Shown: one piece after another, positions 19,774 to 29,986 of the stretch
Position numbering within the stretch: the stretch's first letter is position 1
How the letters are laid out: each line of letters begins with the position of its first letter
Source of the DNA: Geoalkalibacter_A sp034189505
GTDB taxonomy: Bacteria > Desulfobacterota > Desulfuromonadia > Desulfuromonadales > Geoalkalibacteraceae
Length of the DNA stretch: 64,000 bases
Direction: 5' to 3'
Assembly: GCA_034189505.1 (NCBI GenBank)
Contig: JAXHUR010000002.1
Span: 1-64,000 of the forward strand
The notes under the pieces: generated by a model
Database searches by the model: none
Told to the model about the DNA's origin: nothing
The model's input: only the letters and a program-made list of their open reading frames with translations
Program-made: the position numbers and the translations under genes

Positions 19774-21107
19774 ATAATTTTACCCCGAGAGAGATCGTTT
19801 CCGAACTCGACCGCTATATCGTCGGCCAGCAGGCTGCCAAACGCGCAGTTGCGATCGCCCTGCGCAACCGCTGGCGCCGCCAGCAGGTCGATCCCGACCT
19901 GCGCGACGAGATCGCACCGAAGAACATCATCATGATCGGCCCCACCGGTGTCGGCAAAACCGAAATCGCCCGCCGCCTGGCCAAGCTGGCCCAGGCCCCC
20001 TTCATCAAGGTGGAGGCCAGCAAATTTACCGAAGTCGGCTATGTCGGGCGCGATGTGGAGAGCATGGTGCGCGACCTGGTGGAACTGGCCGTCATCATGG
20101 TGCGCGAGGAAGAAGCCGAAAGCGTGCGCCTCAAGGCCGAGGACCTGGCGGAAGACAAGCTCCTTGACCTGCTTCTCCCCGGAGAAGGGAGTTCGGTGCG
20201 CGCCGCCGACGAAGGCGGTGAAAGCAAACAGAGTACCCGCGACAAAATGCGCCGCCTGCTGCGCATGGGCGAGCTTGACGACCGCATGGTCGAAGTCGAG
20301 GCCGAAGTCTCCAAGGCCCCGTCCATGGAGGTGTTCACTCCGCAGGGAATGGAGGAAATGGGCTCCAGCTTCAAGGAGATGTTCGGCAACCTGTTTCCCA
20401 AGAAGACCAAGCGCCGCCGGGTCAAAGTGCGTGAAGCGCGTGAGATCCTCATTGAAAGCGAAGCCGAACGCCTGGTCGACATGGACAAGGTCAAGACCCT
20501 CGCCAAGGAGCGGGTCGAGCAAAGCGGCATCATTTTCATCGATGAGATCGACAAGGTGGCCAGCTCCGAGCATGGGCGCGGTCCCGACGTCTCGCGCGAA
20601 GGCGTGCAGCGCGACATCCTGCCCATCGTTGAAGGCAGTACAGTCAACACCAAGTACGGGCCGGTCAAGACCGACCACATCCTGTTCGTTGCCGCCGGTG
20701 CCTTCCACATGAGCAAGCCCTCAGACCTGATTCCTGAGCTGCAGGGGCGCTTTCCGATCCGGGTGGAACTCGACAGCCTCGGCGAAGCTGAATTTGTGCG
20801 CATTCTCACCGAGCCGAAAAACGCCCTGACGCGGCAGTATTCCGCCCTGCTGGAAACGGAAGGGATCGAGCTGGTGTTCCAGACCGACTCTATCCATGAA
20901 ATTGCCCGGACAGCCCAGGTCGTCAACGAGCGAACCGAAAACATCGGAGCCCGGCGCCTGCACACTATCGTCGAAAAGATGCTCGACGATCTGAGCTTCC
21001 GTGCACCGGAGTTGACCGAAAAGCGTATCGAGATCAATGCCGATTACGTGAAAGAAAAACTGGCCGATATCGTCAAGGACGAAGATCTTTCGCGGTATAT
21101 TCTTTAG
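19770..21107 (+). CDS. hslU: ATP-dependent protease HslVU, ATPase subunit
   Basis: 445 residues. HslU is the AAA+ ring that unfolds substrates and feeds them to HslV. The N-terminus FTPREIVSELDRYIVGQ, Walker A GPTGVGKTE, the pore motif KFTEVGYVGRDVESMVRDL, the inserted I-domain (about 110-245), Walker B IIFIDEIDKV and the C-terminal LSRYIL tail that activates HslV are all present. GTG 19770 overlaps the hslV stop (GTGA), a start set by coupling. A complex repeat element follows the stop. Confidence 0.96.
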   Translation: MNNFTPREIVSELDRYIVGQQAAKRAVAIALRNRWRRQQVDPDLRDEIAPKNIIMIGPTGVGKTEIARRLAKLAQAPFIKVEASKFTEVGYVGRDVESMVRDLVELAVIMVREEEAESVRLKAEDLAEDKLLDLLLPGEGSSVRAADEGGESKQSTRDKMRRLLRMGELDDRMVEVEAEVSKAPSMEVFTPQGMEEMGSSFKEMFGNLFPKKTKRRRVKVREAREILIESEAERLVDMDKVKTLAKERVEQSGIIFIDEIDKVASSEHGRGPDVSREGVQRDILPIVEGSTVNTKYGPVKTDHILFVAAGAFHMSKPSDLIPELQGRFPIRVELDSLGEAEFVRILTEPKNALTRQYSALLETEGIELVFQTDSIHEIARTAQVVNERTENIGARRLHTIVEKMLDDLSFRAPELTEKRIEINADYVKEKLADIVKDEDLSRYIL

Positions 21108-21113
21108 GGTGGT

Positions 21114-21335
21114 TGGCCACTAAGACACGAAGAGCACCAAGAAAAAAAGCACCCTGAAACTCCTCCCCCCAGCGGGGGGAGGCTGGGAGGGGGGAGGCTG
21201 GGAGGGGGGAGGCTGGGAGGGGGGAGCGGGCAGCAGGGAAGAGACTGCCTCCACCCTAACCCTCCCCCGCTGGGGGAGGGGACAATTACTGTGTATAGTT
21301 TTTCTTCGTATCTTAGCGTCTTGGTGGCTATAAAA
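21114..21335. repeat. composite palindromic intergenic element with 15-base tandem repeats
   Basis: Outer imperfect arms are related inverted sequences (GCCACTAAGAC on the left, GTCTTGGTGGC on the right). Inside, CCTCCCCCC/GGGGGGAGG (21162-21182) and CCCTCCCCC/GGGGGAGGG (21260-21280) form perfect 9-bp hairpins with AGC and GCT loops. Three exact 15-base units run from 21181 to 21225. The whole 242-base hslU-argB space is taken up by this element. Confidence 0.75.
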
Positions 21336-21349
21336 AAACAGGGGTTTTT

Positions 21350-22237
21350 ATGCAGGAACTTATCGCGAAGGCCAATGTGCTGCTGGAGGCGCTGCCCTGG
21401 ATCAAGCGCTTCTACGGCGCCACCATCGTCATCAAGTACGGCGGCAACGCCATGGTGGAGGAGAAGCTCAAGGAGAGCTTCGCCAAGGACATCATTCTGA
21501 TGAAATACATCGGCCTCAATCCGGTGGTGGTGCATGGCGGAGGGCCGCAGATCGGCCGCATGCTCAAGGCGATCGGCAAGGATTCCCATTTCGTTCAGGG
21601 GATGCGCGTCACCGACCGCGAAACCATGGACATTGTCGAAATGGTGCTCGGCGGGCAGGTCAACAAGGAGATCGTCAACAACATCAACCGCCACGGCGGC
21701 AGGGCGGTGGGACTCACCGGCAAGGACGGCAACCTGATCGTAGCGCGCAAGATGGAGATGACCCAGGTCAACCCCGACACCCTGACTCCTGAAATCATCG
21801 ACATCGGCCATGTGGGTGAAGTCGAGACGGTCAATCCGGATATTATCGATTCACTGGAGCAAAGCAATTTCATCCCGGTGATCGCACCTATCGGGGTCGG
21901 CCTCAACGGGGAAACATACAATATCAACGCCGACCTGGTGGCCGGCCGCATCGCCGGCGCCCTGCGGGCGGAAAAGCTGATTCTTCTCACCGATGTGGAA
22001 GGGGTCAAGGGCAAGGACGAAAAGCTGATCTCCACCATCGACCTCGACCGGGTGCCGGACCTGATCAATGACGGCACCATCACCGGCGGCATGATTCCCA
22101 AGGTCAACTGCTGCGTCGATGCCGTGAGCGAGGGCGTGCACAAGGCGCACATCATCGACGGACGCATGGTTCATGCCTGCCTGTTGGAGATTTTTACCGA
22201 CAAGGGTGTGGGCACCGCCGTCGCCCGCTTTGACTGA
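21350..22237 (+). CDS. argB: acetylglutamate kinase
   Basis: 295 residues. It phosphorylates N-acetylglutamate, the second step of arginine synthesis. The amino-acid kinase motifs are clear: IVIKYGGNAM (ATP site), VVVHGGGPQIGRML (substrate site), GLTGKDGNLI and LLTDVEGVKG. The N-terminal helix LIAKANVLLEALPWI matches the extended N-helix that makes arginine-inhibited hexameric enzymes, so feedback inhibition by arginine is likely (inference). A CAGGGG site lies 7 bases upstream. It heads the argB-D-F-G-H series. Confidence 0.95.
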   Translation: MQELIAKANVLLEALPWIKRFYGATIVIKYGGNAMVEEKLKESFAKDIILMKYIGLNPVVVHGGGPQIGRMLKAIGKDSHFVQGMRVTDRETMDIVEMVLGGQVNKEIVNNINRHGGRAVGLTGKDGNLIVARKMEMTQVNPDTLTPEIIDIGHVGEVETVNPDIIDSLEQSNFIPVIAPIGVGLNGETYNINADLVAGRIAGALRAEKLILLTDVEGVKGKDEKLISTIDLDRVPDLINDGTITGGMIPKVNCCVDAVSEGVHKAHIIDGRMVHACLLEIFTDKGVGTAVARFD

Positions 22238-22293
22238 GATACAACCTGACGTCACTCAGATTTTCAACACCTCTCGTTGACAGGATTTTCAGC

Positions 22294-23490
22294 ATGAGTG
22301 TTTCTTCCGAATGGATTGCACGTGGCGAAAGCCACATCGCCGCAACCTACGCCCGCTATCCCCTGGTGGTACAACGCGGTGAAGGGTGCCGCCTGTGGGA
22401 CGTGGACGGCAAAAGCTATCTCGACTTTCTTGCCGGGGTCGCGGTCAACAATCTTGGACATTGCCATCCGCGCGTCGTCGCCGCCTTGCAGAAGCAGGCC
22501 GCCGAGCTGCTGCACGTTTCCAACTTTTTTCATATTCCGCAGCAGATTGAGCTGGCCGAGCTGCTGTGCAGCAACAGCTTCGGCGATCGCGTGTTCTTCT
22601 GCAATTCGGGCGCCGAGGCCAATGAGGCGGCCATGAAGCTGGTGCGCAAATACAGTCAGCAGGTACACGGCAACGAGCGCTTTGAGGTCATTACCGCTCT
22701 GGCCTCCTTCCACGGCCGCACCCTCGGCACCATCAGCGCCACCGGGCAGGACAAGGTGCGCGTCGGATTCGAACCGGTTGTCCCCGGTTTCCGCTACGTT
22801 CCATTCGGCGACATCGGCGCTATGCGCGCCGCACTGAACGAGCACACCTGCGCCGTCATGCTGGAACCGGTGCAGGGTGAAGGCGGGGTCAATCTTCCCC
22901 CCGAGGGCTACCTGCGCGATGTGCGCGCCCTGTGCGACGAACATGACATGCTGCTGATATTCGACGAAGTGCAGGTTGGCTGCGGCCGCACCGGCACCCT
23001 GTTCGCCTACCAGCACGACGGCGTTGAACCGGACATCATGACCCTGGCCAAGGCGTTGGCCGGCGGCCCCCCGATCGGTGCCGCCATCTTCCGGGAGAAA
23101 TACGCCGAAATTCTCGGACCCGGCAGCCATGGGTCAACCTTCGGCGGCAATCCGCTGATCAGTGCCGCAGGTGTTGCCGCTCTTAAAACCCTTCTGGAAG
23201 ACGGCGTTCTCGAAAACTGCCGCGCCATGGGCGACTATCTCAGAAAAAGGCTGGAAGAGCTGCGCCAGCGCTACTCCTTCGTCACCGAAGTGCGCGGGCG
23301 CGGCCTGATCCTGGGAATGGAGCTGTCCATCGAGGGGGCCGAGATCGTCAAGAAGTGCCTGGCCAAGGGGCTGCTGATCAACTGCACCGTCGGCAAAGTG
23401 CTGCGCTTTCTGCCGCCGCTGATTGTGACGAAGGATGAAATCGACGAAGCCATGGGCATCCTTGACAGCGTTCTGCAGGAATACAAATAA
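22294..23490 (+). CDS. argD: acetylornithine aminotransferase
   Basis: 398 residues, class III PLP-dependent aminotransferase. The family motifs are FFCNSGAEANEAAMKLVRK, SFHGRTLGTISATG, LIFDEVQVGCGRTG and TLAKALAGG, the last carrying the PLP lysine (Lys253). It converts N-acetylglutamate semialdehyde to N2-acetylornithine and may also serve succinyl-DAP chemistry, but dapL in this genome suggests that lysine synthesis does not need it. It lies 56 bases after argB. Confidence 0.95.
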   Translation: MSVSSEWIARGESHIAATYARYPLVVQRGEGCRLWDVDGKSYLDFLAGVAVNNLGHCHPRVVAALQKQAAELLHVSNFFHIPQQIELAELLCSNSFGDRVFFCNSGAEANEAAMKLVRKYSQQVHGNERFEVITALASFHGRTLGTISATGQDKVRVGFEPVVPGFRYVPFGDIGAMRAALNEHTCAVMLEPVQGEGGVNLPPEGYLRDVRALCDEHDMLLIFDEVQVGCGRTGTLFAYQHDGVEPDIMTLAKALAGGPPIGAAIFREKYAEILGPGSHGSTFGGNPLISAAGVAALKTLLEDGVLENCRAMGDYLRKRLEELRQRYSFVTEVRGRGLILGMELSIEGAEIVKKCLAKGLLINCTVGKVLRFLPPLIVTKDEIDEAMGILDSVLQEYK

Positions 23491-23502
23491 TAAAAGCTTT
23501 CA

Positions 23503-23700
23503 CCACAGAGATCACAGAGGACACAGAGAAGGTTCTGAGAAAAAGAATTTTTTTATTATTTTTACTCAGCGCTCTCTATGTTTCAGTGTTTAGTTTTTTT
23601 AATCTCATTTAAAAAGACATATAAAACACAGGAAACACAGAGTTTTCAAGCGTTTTTGATTTTCTCCGATTTTGCTCTGTGTCCTCCGTGCTCTCTGTGG
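23503..23700. repeat. 198-base MITE-like element with 26-base terminal inverted repeats
   Basis: Left arm 23503-23528 begins CCACAGAGATCACAGAGG. The right arm 23675-23700 is its inverted copy with 24 of 26 matches. The interior is A+T-rich and non-coding. The element fills most of the argD-argF gap and ends 28 bases before the argF start, so it must form part of the argF leader. CCACAGAG-type repeats are common between genes in this bacterial group. Confidence 0.75.
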
Positions 23701-23728
23701 TTCAAAATGTCTTTTAGGAGATTTCATC

Positions 23729-24637
23729 GTGAATAAAGACTTTCTCTGCCTCACCGACTGGAGCCGGGACGAACTGGAGCAGATCTTCGATCTGACCCGC
23801 GAACTCAAGGACAAGCAGAAGCGCGGCGAAGCGCATCACCTGCTCAAGGGCAAGACCCTGGCCATGATCTTTGAGAAAAGCTCCACCCGCACCCGCGTCT
23901 CCTTCGAAGTCGGCATGTTTCAGCTTGGCGGACATGCATTGTTCCTATCCTCCAGCAACACTCAGATGGGGCGGGGCGAGCCGATCAAGGATACTGCCCG
24001 TGTCATGTCGCGCTACGTCGACGGCATCATGATCCGCACCTTTTCCCAGGCGGCAGTGGAGGAACTGGCCCGCTGCTCCGATATCCCGGTCATCAACGGC
24101 CTGACCGATGCCTATCACCCCTGCCAGGTAATGGCGGACCTGTTTACCGTCAGCGAACACCGCGACAACTGGCGCGGCCTGACTTACTGCTGGATCGGCG
24201 ACGGCAACAACATGGCGCATTCGTGGATCAATGCTGCGGCGGTATTCGGATTCGAACTGCGCGTCGCAACACCGCATGGTTATGCACCTGACGCACAGAT
24301 CATAGAACGCGCCCGTAAAATGGGGGCCCGCATCACCCTGACCCAGCGGCCGGTCGAGGCAGCTGAAGGTGCCCACATCCTCAACACCGATGTGTGGGCC
24401 AGCATGGGCCAGGAGAGCGAGCAGCGCGAGCGTGCCGAAGCTTTCCGTGACTTCCAGATCAACCAGGCGCTGCTCGACTACGCGGCACCCGACTCCCTGG
24501 TCATGCACTGCCTGCCGGCTCACCGCGACGAGGAGATCACCGATGAGGTGATGGAAGGCCCGCATTCGATCATCTTCGATGAGGCGGAGAACCGTCTCCA
24601 TGTGCAGAAAGCGATCATGGCAACCCTGATGGGTTGA
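23729..24637 (+). CDS. argF: ornithine carbamoyltransferase
   Basis: 302 residues. It makes citrulline from ornithine and carbamoyl phosphate. Carbamoyl-phosphate motif SSTRTR begins at residue 51, HPCQ is at 130-133 and the ornithine-binding HCLPAHRDEE lies near the C-terminus. The start is GTG 23729, preceded by TTTTAGGAG at a good distance. The frame stays open up to ATG 23672, but those 19 extra codons come from the repeat element and do not match the family. Confidence 0.94.
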   Translation: MNKDFLCLTDWSRDELEQIFDLTRELKDKQKRGEAHHLLKGKTLAMIFEKSSTRTRVSFEVGMFQLGGHALFLSSSNTQMGRGEPIKDTARVMSRYVDGIMIRTFSQAAVEELARCSDIPVINGLTDAYHPCQVMADLFTVSEHRDNWRGLTYCWIGDGNNMAHSWINAAAVFGFELRVATPHGYAPDAQIIERARKMGARITLTQRPVEAAEGAHILNTDVWASMGQESEQRERAEAFRDFQINQALLDYAAPDSLVMHCLPAHRDEEITDEVMEGPHSIIFDEAENRLHVQKAIMATLMG

Positions 24638-24672
24638 TCCTCTTTCGAGCTGCAGGACCGCCGCATCCCCGG

Positions 24673-25356
24673 ATGCGCAAGAATAAGCGAGATCCCGTGT
24701 CGACTCCAATCACCACCATCATTTGCCCCCAGTGCGGCTTCAGCCGCCGGGTGCCCGCCGAACGACTTCCCCGGGGTGCGGCGCGCGCGACCTGCCCCCG
24801 CTGCCACGAGAATTTTACCTGGCCGGGTTTGATGAACACGGAAAGGGATATGCAGGATGCGCAGAACTCAGCAGAGCCGCCTTCATCACAGCAAATCCGC
24901 GAGGCGGTCGATTGTGCCCATCACCAGGTGTCGACGCAGAAGGCCGGCTTCTGGCTGCGGACCGTGGCCGCACTGATCGACACGTTTCTGATCAGTCTCG
25001 CCCAGGGGATCCTGGGATGGCTTCTCGACCTGTCGGTCCATGCCCTGATCGTCGACTCGCCCGATCGCGTCCTGAACATGTTTATTTTCGGACTGTTCAA
25101 TTTCGCGCTGTGGCAGGCCTACAAGGTATTTTTCACTGGCTATTGCGGCCAGACACCGGGCAAAATGGCACTCCGCATCAAAGTGGTGACAACGGATTAC
25201 GCCGACATCGGCTTTTTGCGGGCTTTCTGGCGCGAAGTCGTCGGCAAATTCCTCGCAGCGCTCTTTTTCGGCCTGGGTTTTCTGCTCGTCGCCATCGACC
25301 CGGAAAAACAGGGTCTGCATGATCGCATGGCCGCCACTTATGTGGTTAAATTATAG
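24673..25356 (+). CDS. zinc-ribbon plus RDD-family membrane protein
   Basis: About 227 residues. The N-terminus holds a zinc ribbon with two CPxC pairs (ICPQCGFSRRVP and CPRCHENF), like the short fingers found at the start of many deltaproteobacterial membrane proteins. The rest is an RDD domain with three hydrophobic helices (GFWLRTVAALIDTFLISL, MFIFGLFNFALWQAY and FLAALFFGLGFLLVAID) and GQTPGKMALRIKV. RDD proteins are thought to move small ions or solutes; the substrate is unknown. The start is uncertain: ATG 24673 and GTG 24697 are both possible, neither with a strong ribosome site. Confidence 0.7.
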   Translation: MRKNKRDPVSTPITTIICPQCGFSRRVPAERLPRGAARATCPRCHENFTWPGLMNTERDMQDAQNSAEPPSSQQIREAVDCAHHQVSTQKAGFWLRTVAALIDTFLISLAQGILGWLLDLSVHALIVDSPDRVLNMFIFGLFNFALWQAYKVFFTGYCGQTPGKMALRIKVVTTDYADIGFLRAFWREVVGKFLAALFFGLGFLLVAIDPEKQGLHDRMAATYVVKL

Positions 25357-25382
25357 ATAGCGATCCGTAACTGTTCAGCGTC

Positions 25383-25483
25383 GGATCGCAACTTCCATGA
25401 CAAGGGCCACTTTGCGCCATCCCTGGCCGTTTGATTGGCGCCCTCCCTGGCGCCAAACACCCTTTTCATGGAAGTTGCGATCC
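25383..25483. repeat. 101-base inverted-repeat element with internal hairpin
   Basis: GGATCGCAACTTCCATGACA at 25383 and the following four bases pair with 25460-25483 (23 of 24). Inside, TTGGCGCC (25435-25442) and GGCGCCAA (25449-25456) form a perfect hairpin with a six-base loop. It lies between the RDD gene and argG, 83 bases before argG; it could be a small mobile repeat or a leader structure. Confidence 0.7.
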
Positions 25484-25565
25484 CGCGAGGTGAATAGATA
25501 TATCGATCCCTCCCTTCCTTTCAGGGGAGAGGAATTCACAGCGCATTTTTAAGGAGAAATCATCC

Positions 25566-26786
<1,221 letters not shown>

Positions 26787-26817
26787 GGCGTGAGGTGTGA
26801 AGAGTGAGAGGGTCATA

Positions 26818-27318
26818 ATGGAATTCAAAAAAAGCCAGGCCATCAAGACCTCCGTCGTCGCCTGCGTCATCGACGAGCAGGAGCGTGTGCTGCTCACGCG
26901 GCGCTGCATCGAGCCATTCTGCAGCCTTTGGGTCATGCCCGGCGGCAAAATCGATCATGGCGAGTCTATCCTGCAGGCCCTTCATCGCGAAGTGCGCGAG
27001 GAGGTCGGCATCGACGTCCAGGTTGAAGGGTTGATCGATGTCTTCGAACACATCGGCGTCGGTGAGCGCAATGACCATTTCGTCATCCTTTATTACCGCG
27101 CCGCCCCCCTGTCCCGCGAACTGGCTCCCAACGGGGACGAATGTACCGAAGCCGTGTGGGTGGAAAAGAATTCATTGCCGCAGATCCCGATGCCTCCCGG
27201 TGGGCGCCATATCCTGAGCCGGGTGTTCCCAGATCTGCCCTGGCACCCCGAGCGTCCGCAGGACTTCTCTCTCGAAGAAGAACTTCCGGGCGGAAATATC
27301 AAGGCAGCCGGTCACTGA
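26818..27318 (+). CDS. Nudix hydrolase
   Basis: 166 residues with a complete Nudix box, GGKIDHGESILQALHREV followed by REEVGI (GX5EX7REVxEExG), where the glutamates bind the catalytic divalent metal. It hydrolyses some nucleoside diphosphate derivative; the substrate cannot be read from sequence. GAGAGGG just upstream favours ATG 26818 over GTG 26797. It is tightly coupled to the following nitrilase-like gene (4 bases apart), suggesting the pair acts together, and it interrupts the argG-argH order. Confidence 0.85.
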   Translation: MEFKKSQAIKTSVVACVIDEQERVLLTRRCIEPFCSLWVMPGGKIDHGESILQALHREVREEVGIDVQVEGLIDVFEHIGVGERNDHFVILYYRAAPLSRELAPNGDECTEAVWVEKNSLPQIPMPPGGRHILSRVFPDLPWHPERPQDFSLEEELPGGNIKAAGH

Positions 27319-27322
27319 CCCC

Positions 27323-28528
27323 ATGTTCAAAATTGTCGAAAAGCAGATCAATGTCGAATTCACCCTGGGACATCACCAGCATTGCATGGTGTGCCAGATC
27401 CCCAATCATGTGGGATTTGGAGAGTCTGCCTGCAAGCTGACCGACCCGCGGGACAAATGGCAGCAGATCCTCTCGATTTTCGAGATGGTGGCCGAAGGTT
27501 CCGGCAACCTCAAAAAACTCAACTTCCTGGTGCTTCCCGAGTCGGCAATGCCCGCCGATTATGTGGAAGAGGCACTGGACTTCATTCGCGAGCATTTCCG
27601 TCCCAATACAATTACGATGTTCGGGGTCGAGCACGTTCATCTGAGCGAATACCGCGCCGTACTGGAGCGATACCGCCAGGACAACGAAGAGGCCCTCACC
27701 TCGGTCCTGAAGGATCTCGACGCCGGGGACATCGAGCGGGTTCCCACCAACTGGGCAATCACCGCGGTCAAGGAAACCGATGGCCGCCTGCGGGTTTTTC
27801 TGCAGGCCAAAAGTCATCCGTTCGTCGGCGAGGAAACCATCGATCCCTTTCATGACCTCTACCGCGGGAAAGTCTTTCCCCTGTTTCGCTGTACGCCCAT
27901 CGCTTTTAATTTCATGATGCTGATCTGCCTGGACTACGTCTATCGCGACCTCTATCAGTCCAACATCAGCACGGTTATCGAAAAAGCCAACAACCTGTTC
28001 TTCACCACCCGGCAGCGTCTGGATCTGCTCACCATCCTGGAATGCAATCCCAAGCCGGAACACCGCGCTTTTCGGGATGTGGTCAACGGGTTTTACGGCG
28101 AATATCTGGCCTACACCCCCGGCGTGCGCGACACGGTGACGATTTTCAACAATGTGTCCGACGAGACCACGGGCATCAAAACCAAAGGGGAAGCCCCTTT
28201 CGGCTACTCATCCATCATCATCCACGAAAGCCATAAGATCGGACCGGTGGACTACCCCGAGTTCGCCAGCGACGACTTCGGCGGCCTGCCGGTGTGCCGC
28301 CTGCGCTTCGGCACGGAAACGCGCCTGTATTATTTCAATCTACCGCTGTTTCACGAACTCGATCCGCGCACGACACGCTTCCCCCTCAAGATCCACGGGA
28401 TCTACCGCCCCGACCCGGATGGAGGATGGGAGCACATGGCGGATCATGACGTCATGCAGGAGGATGAGGAAACGCCGGAAAAGGAATGCCCCCTCGGCAG
28501 TGCTGCCGAAGCGGGAACGAAGAAGTAA
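27323..28528 (+). CDS. nitrilase-like (carbon-nitrogen hydrolase) protein, unassigned
   Basis: 401 residues, cytoplasmic. Segments that could supply a nitrilase triad are Glu73 in LVLPESAMP, Lys183 in YRGKVFPLF and Cys202 in MMLICLDYVYRD. Their contexts resemble the family, but the Glu-Lys spacing is longer and the Lys-Cys spacing shorter than usual, so the assignment is tentative. The acidic C-terminal tail (about 375-401) is probably disordered. No ribosome site is visible; translation is probably coupled to the Nudix gene ending 4 bases earlier. I do not recognise a named member of this family. Confidence 0.6.
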   Translation: MFKIVEKQINVEFTLGHHQHCMVCQIPNHVGFGESACKLTDPRDKWQQILSIFEMVAEGSGNLKKLNFLVLPESAMPADYVEEALDFIREHFRPNTITMFGVEHVHLSEYRAVLERYRQDNEEALTSVLKDLDAGDIERVPTNWAITAVKETDGRLRVFLQAKSHPFVGEETIDPFHDLYRGKVFPLFRCTPIAFNFMMLICLDYVYRDLYQSNISTVIEKANNLFFTTRQRLDLLTILECNPKPEHRAFRDVVNGFYGEYLAYTPGVRDTVTIFNNVSDETTGIKTKGEAPFGYSSIIIHESHKIGPVDYPEFASDDFGGLPVCRLRFGTETRLYYFNLPLFHELDPRTTRFPLKIHGIYRPDPDGGWEHMADHDVMQEDEETPEKECPLGSAAEAGTKK

Positions 28529-28577
28529 CCAGCCTCACTGTGTAAATTTTTCAGATATCAGAACGGAGCCGTAACCT

Positions 28578-29960
28578 ATGAGCGAAAAACCCTGGGCGGG
28601 GCGCTTCACCCAACCGACCGACCAATTCGTGGAAGAATTCACCGCCTCCATCGATTTCGATAAACGCCTGTACCGCTACGACATCCAGGGCTCCATCGCC
28701 CACGCGCGCATGCTGGCCAGGCAGCAGATCATCGCTCAGGAGGATGCCGCTGCCATCATTGCCGGGCTGGAAACCATTCTCGACGATATCGAGGCGGGAA
28801 AGATCGAATTCAAGGTCAGCCTCGAAGACATCCACATGAACATCGAGGCGCGGCTCATCGAGCGCATCGGCCCGGTGGGGGGCAAGCTGCACACTGCCCG
28901 CTCGCGCAACGACCAGGTTGCCCTCGACATCCGCCTCTACCTGCGCGACGAGCTGCATCAGATCAGACAGTACCTCGATCTCCTGCAGGAAGCCCTGCTC
29001 GGCCAGGCGGAGAGAAACCTTGGCGTCATCATGCCGGGCTACACCCATCTGCAGACCGCCCAACCGGTGCTGTTCTCCCATCACATGATGGCCTATTACG
29101 AGATGTTCTGCCGTGACGCCGGACGCCTGGACGATCTGGCCCGCCGGGTCAACATCATGCCGTTGGGGGCGGGCGCGCTGGCCGGCACCACTTTTCCCAT
29201 CGACCGGGAATATGTCGCCGAACAGCTTGGTTTCGACGGTGTGACGCGCAACAGCCTCGATTCCGTCTCCGATCGTGACTTCGCCCTGGAATTCTGCGCT
29301 GCCGGCTCGATCCTGATGATGCACCTCTCGCGCCTGTCGGAAGAGCTGATCCTGTGGTCTTCGGCGGATTTCAACTTCATCGAACTGACCGACGCCTTCT
29401 GCACCGGCAGCTCGATCATGCCGCAGAAAAAAAACCCGGATGTGCCCGAGCTGGTGCGCGGCAAGAGCGGTCGGGTGTACGGCAACCTGATGGCGCTGCT
29501 GACCCTGATGAAGTCGCTGCCGCTGGCTTACAACAAGGACATGCAGGAGGACAAGGAGCCGCTGTTCGATACCATCGACACCGTCAAGGGCAGCCTCAAG
29601 ATCTTTGCCGACATGATCGCGCAGATGGGGGTCAAGGCCGAGCCGATGCGCATCGCCGCCGCACGCGGCTTTTCCACCGCCACCGACGTCGCCGATTATG
29701 TGGTGCGCAAAGGACTGCCTTTTCGCCAGGCCCATGAGGTGGTCGGCAGAACGGTGCGCTACTGCATCGAGCACCACAAGGAAATTGAGGAGCTGACGCT
29801 GGAGGAATTCCGCGCCTTCTCCGACCTGATCGAAGAGGATATTTACGATTACGTCACGCTGGATGCTTCGGTCAATGCCCGCCGGGCCACCGGCGGCACA
29901 GCGCGCGAAGCGGTGGAACGCGAAATCCAGCGGGCTCGCCGGGCACGCAATGCGCAGTAA
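28578..29960 (+). CDS. argH: argininosuccinate lyase
   Basis: 460 residues. It splits argininosuccinate to arginine and fumarate, the last step of the pathway. The fumarase/aspartase-superfamily signature GSSIMPQKKNPD carries the catalytic serine loop; TARSRNDQVALD and the N-terminal KPWAGRF are family marks. It follows the nitrilase-like gene by 49 bases and precedes the lipoprotein gene by 26. No deletion or frame change is seen. Confidence 0.96.
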   Translation: MSEKPWAGRFTQPTDQFVEEFTASIDFDKRLYRYDIQGSIAHARMLARQQIIAQEDAAAIIAGLETILDDIEAGKIEFKVSLEDIHMNIEARLIERIGPVGGKLHTARSRNDQVALDIRLYLRDELHQIRQYLDLLQEALLGQAERNLGVIMPGYTHLQTAQPVLFSHHMMAYYEMFCRDAGRLDDLARRVNIMPLGAGALAGTTFPIDREYVAEQLGFDGVTRNSLDSVSDRDFALEFCAAGSILMMHLSRLSEELILWSSADFNFIELTDAFCTGSSIMPQKKNPDVPELVRGKSGRVYGNLMALLTLMKSLPLAYNKDMQEDKEPLFDTIDTVKGSLKIFADMIAQMGVKAEPMRIAAARGFSTATDVADYVVRKGLPFRQAHEVVGRTVRYCIEHHKEIEELTLEEFRAFSDLIEEDIYDYVTLDASVNARRATGGTAREAVEREIQRARRARNAQ

Positions 29961-29986
29961 AAAAACCGATAGACAGGACCGCCGCC

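Noticed and set aside
21181..21225. Tandem 15-base repeats considered as a CRISPR array
   Set aside because: The units are contiguous with no spacers and no cas gene is nearby.
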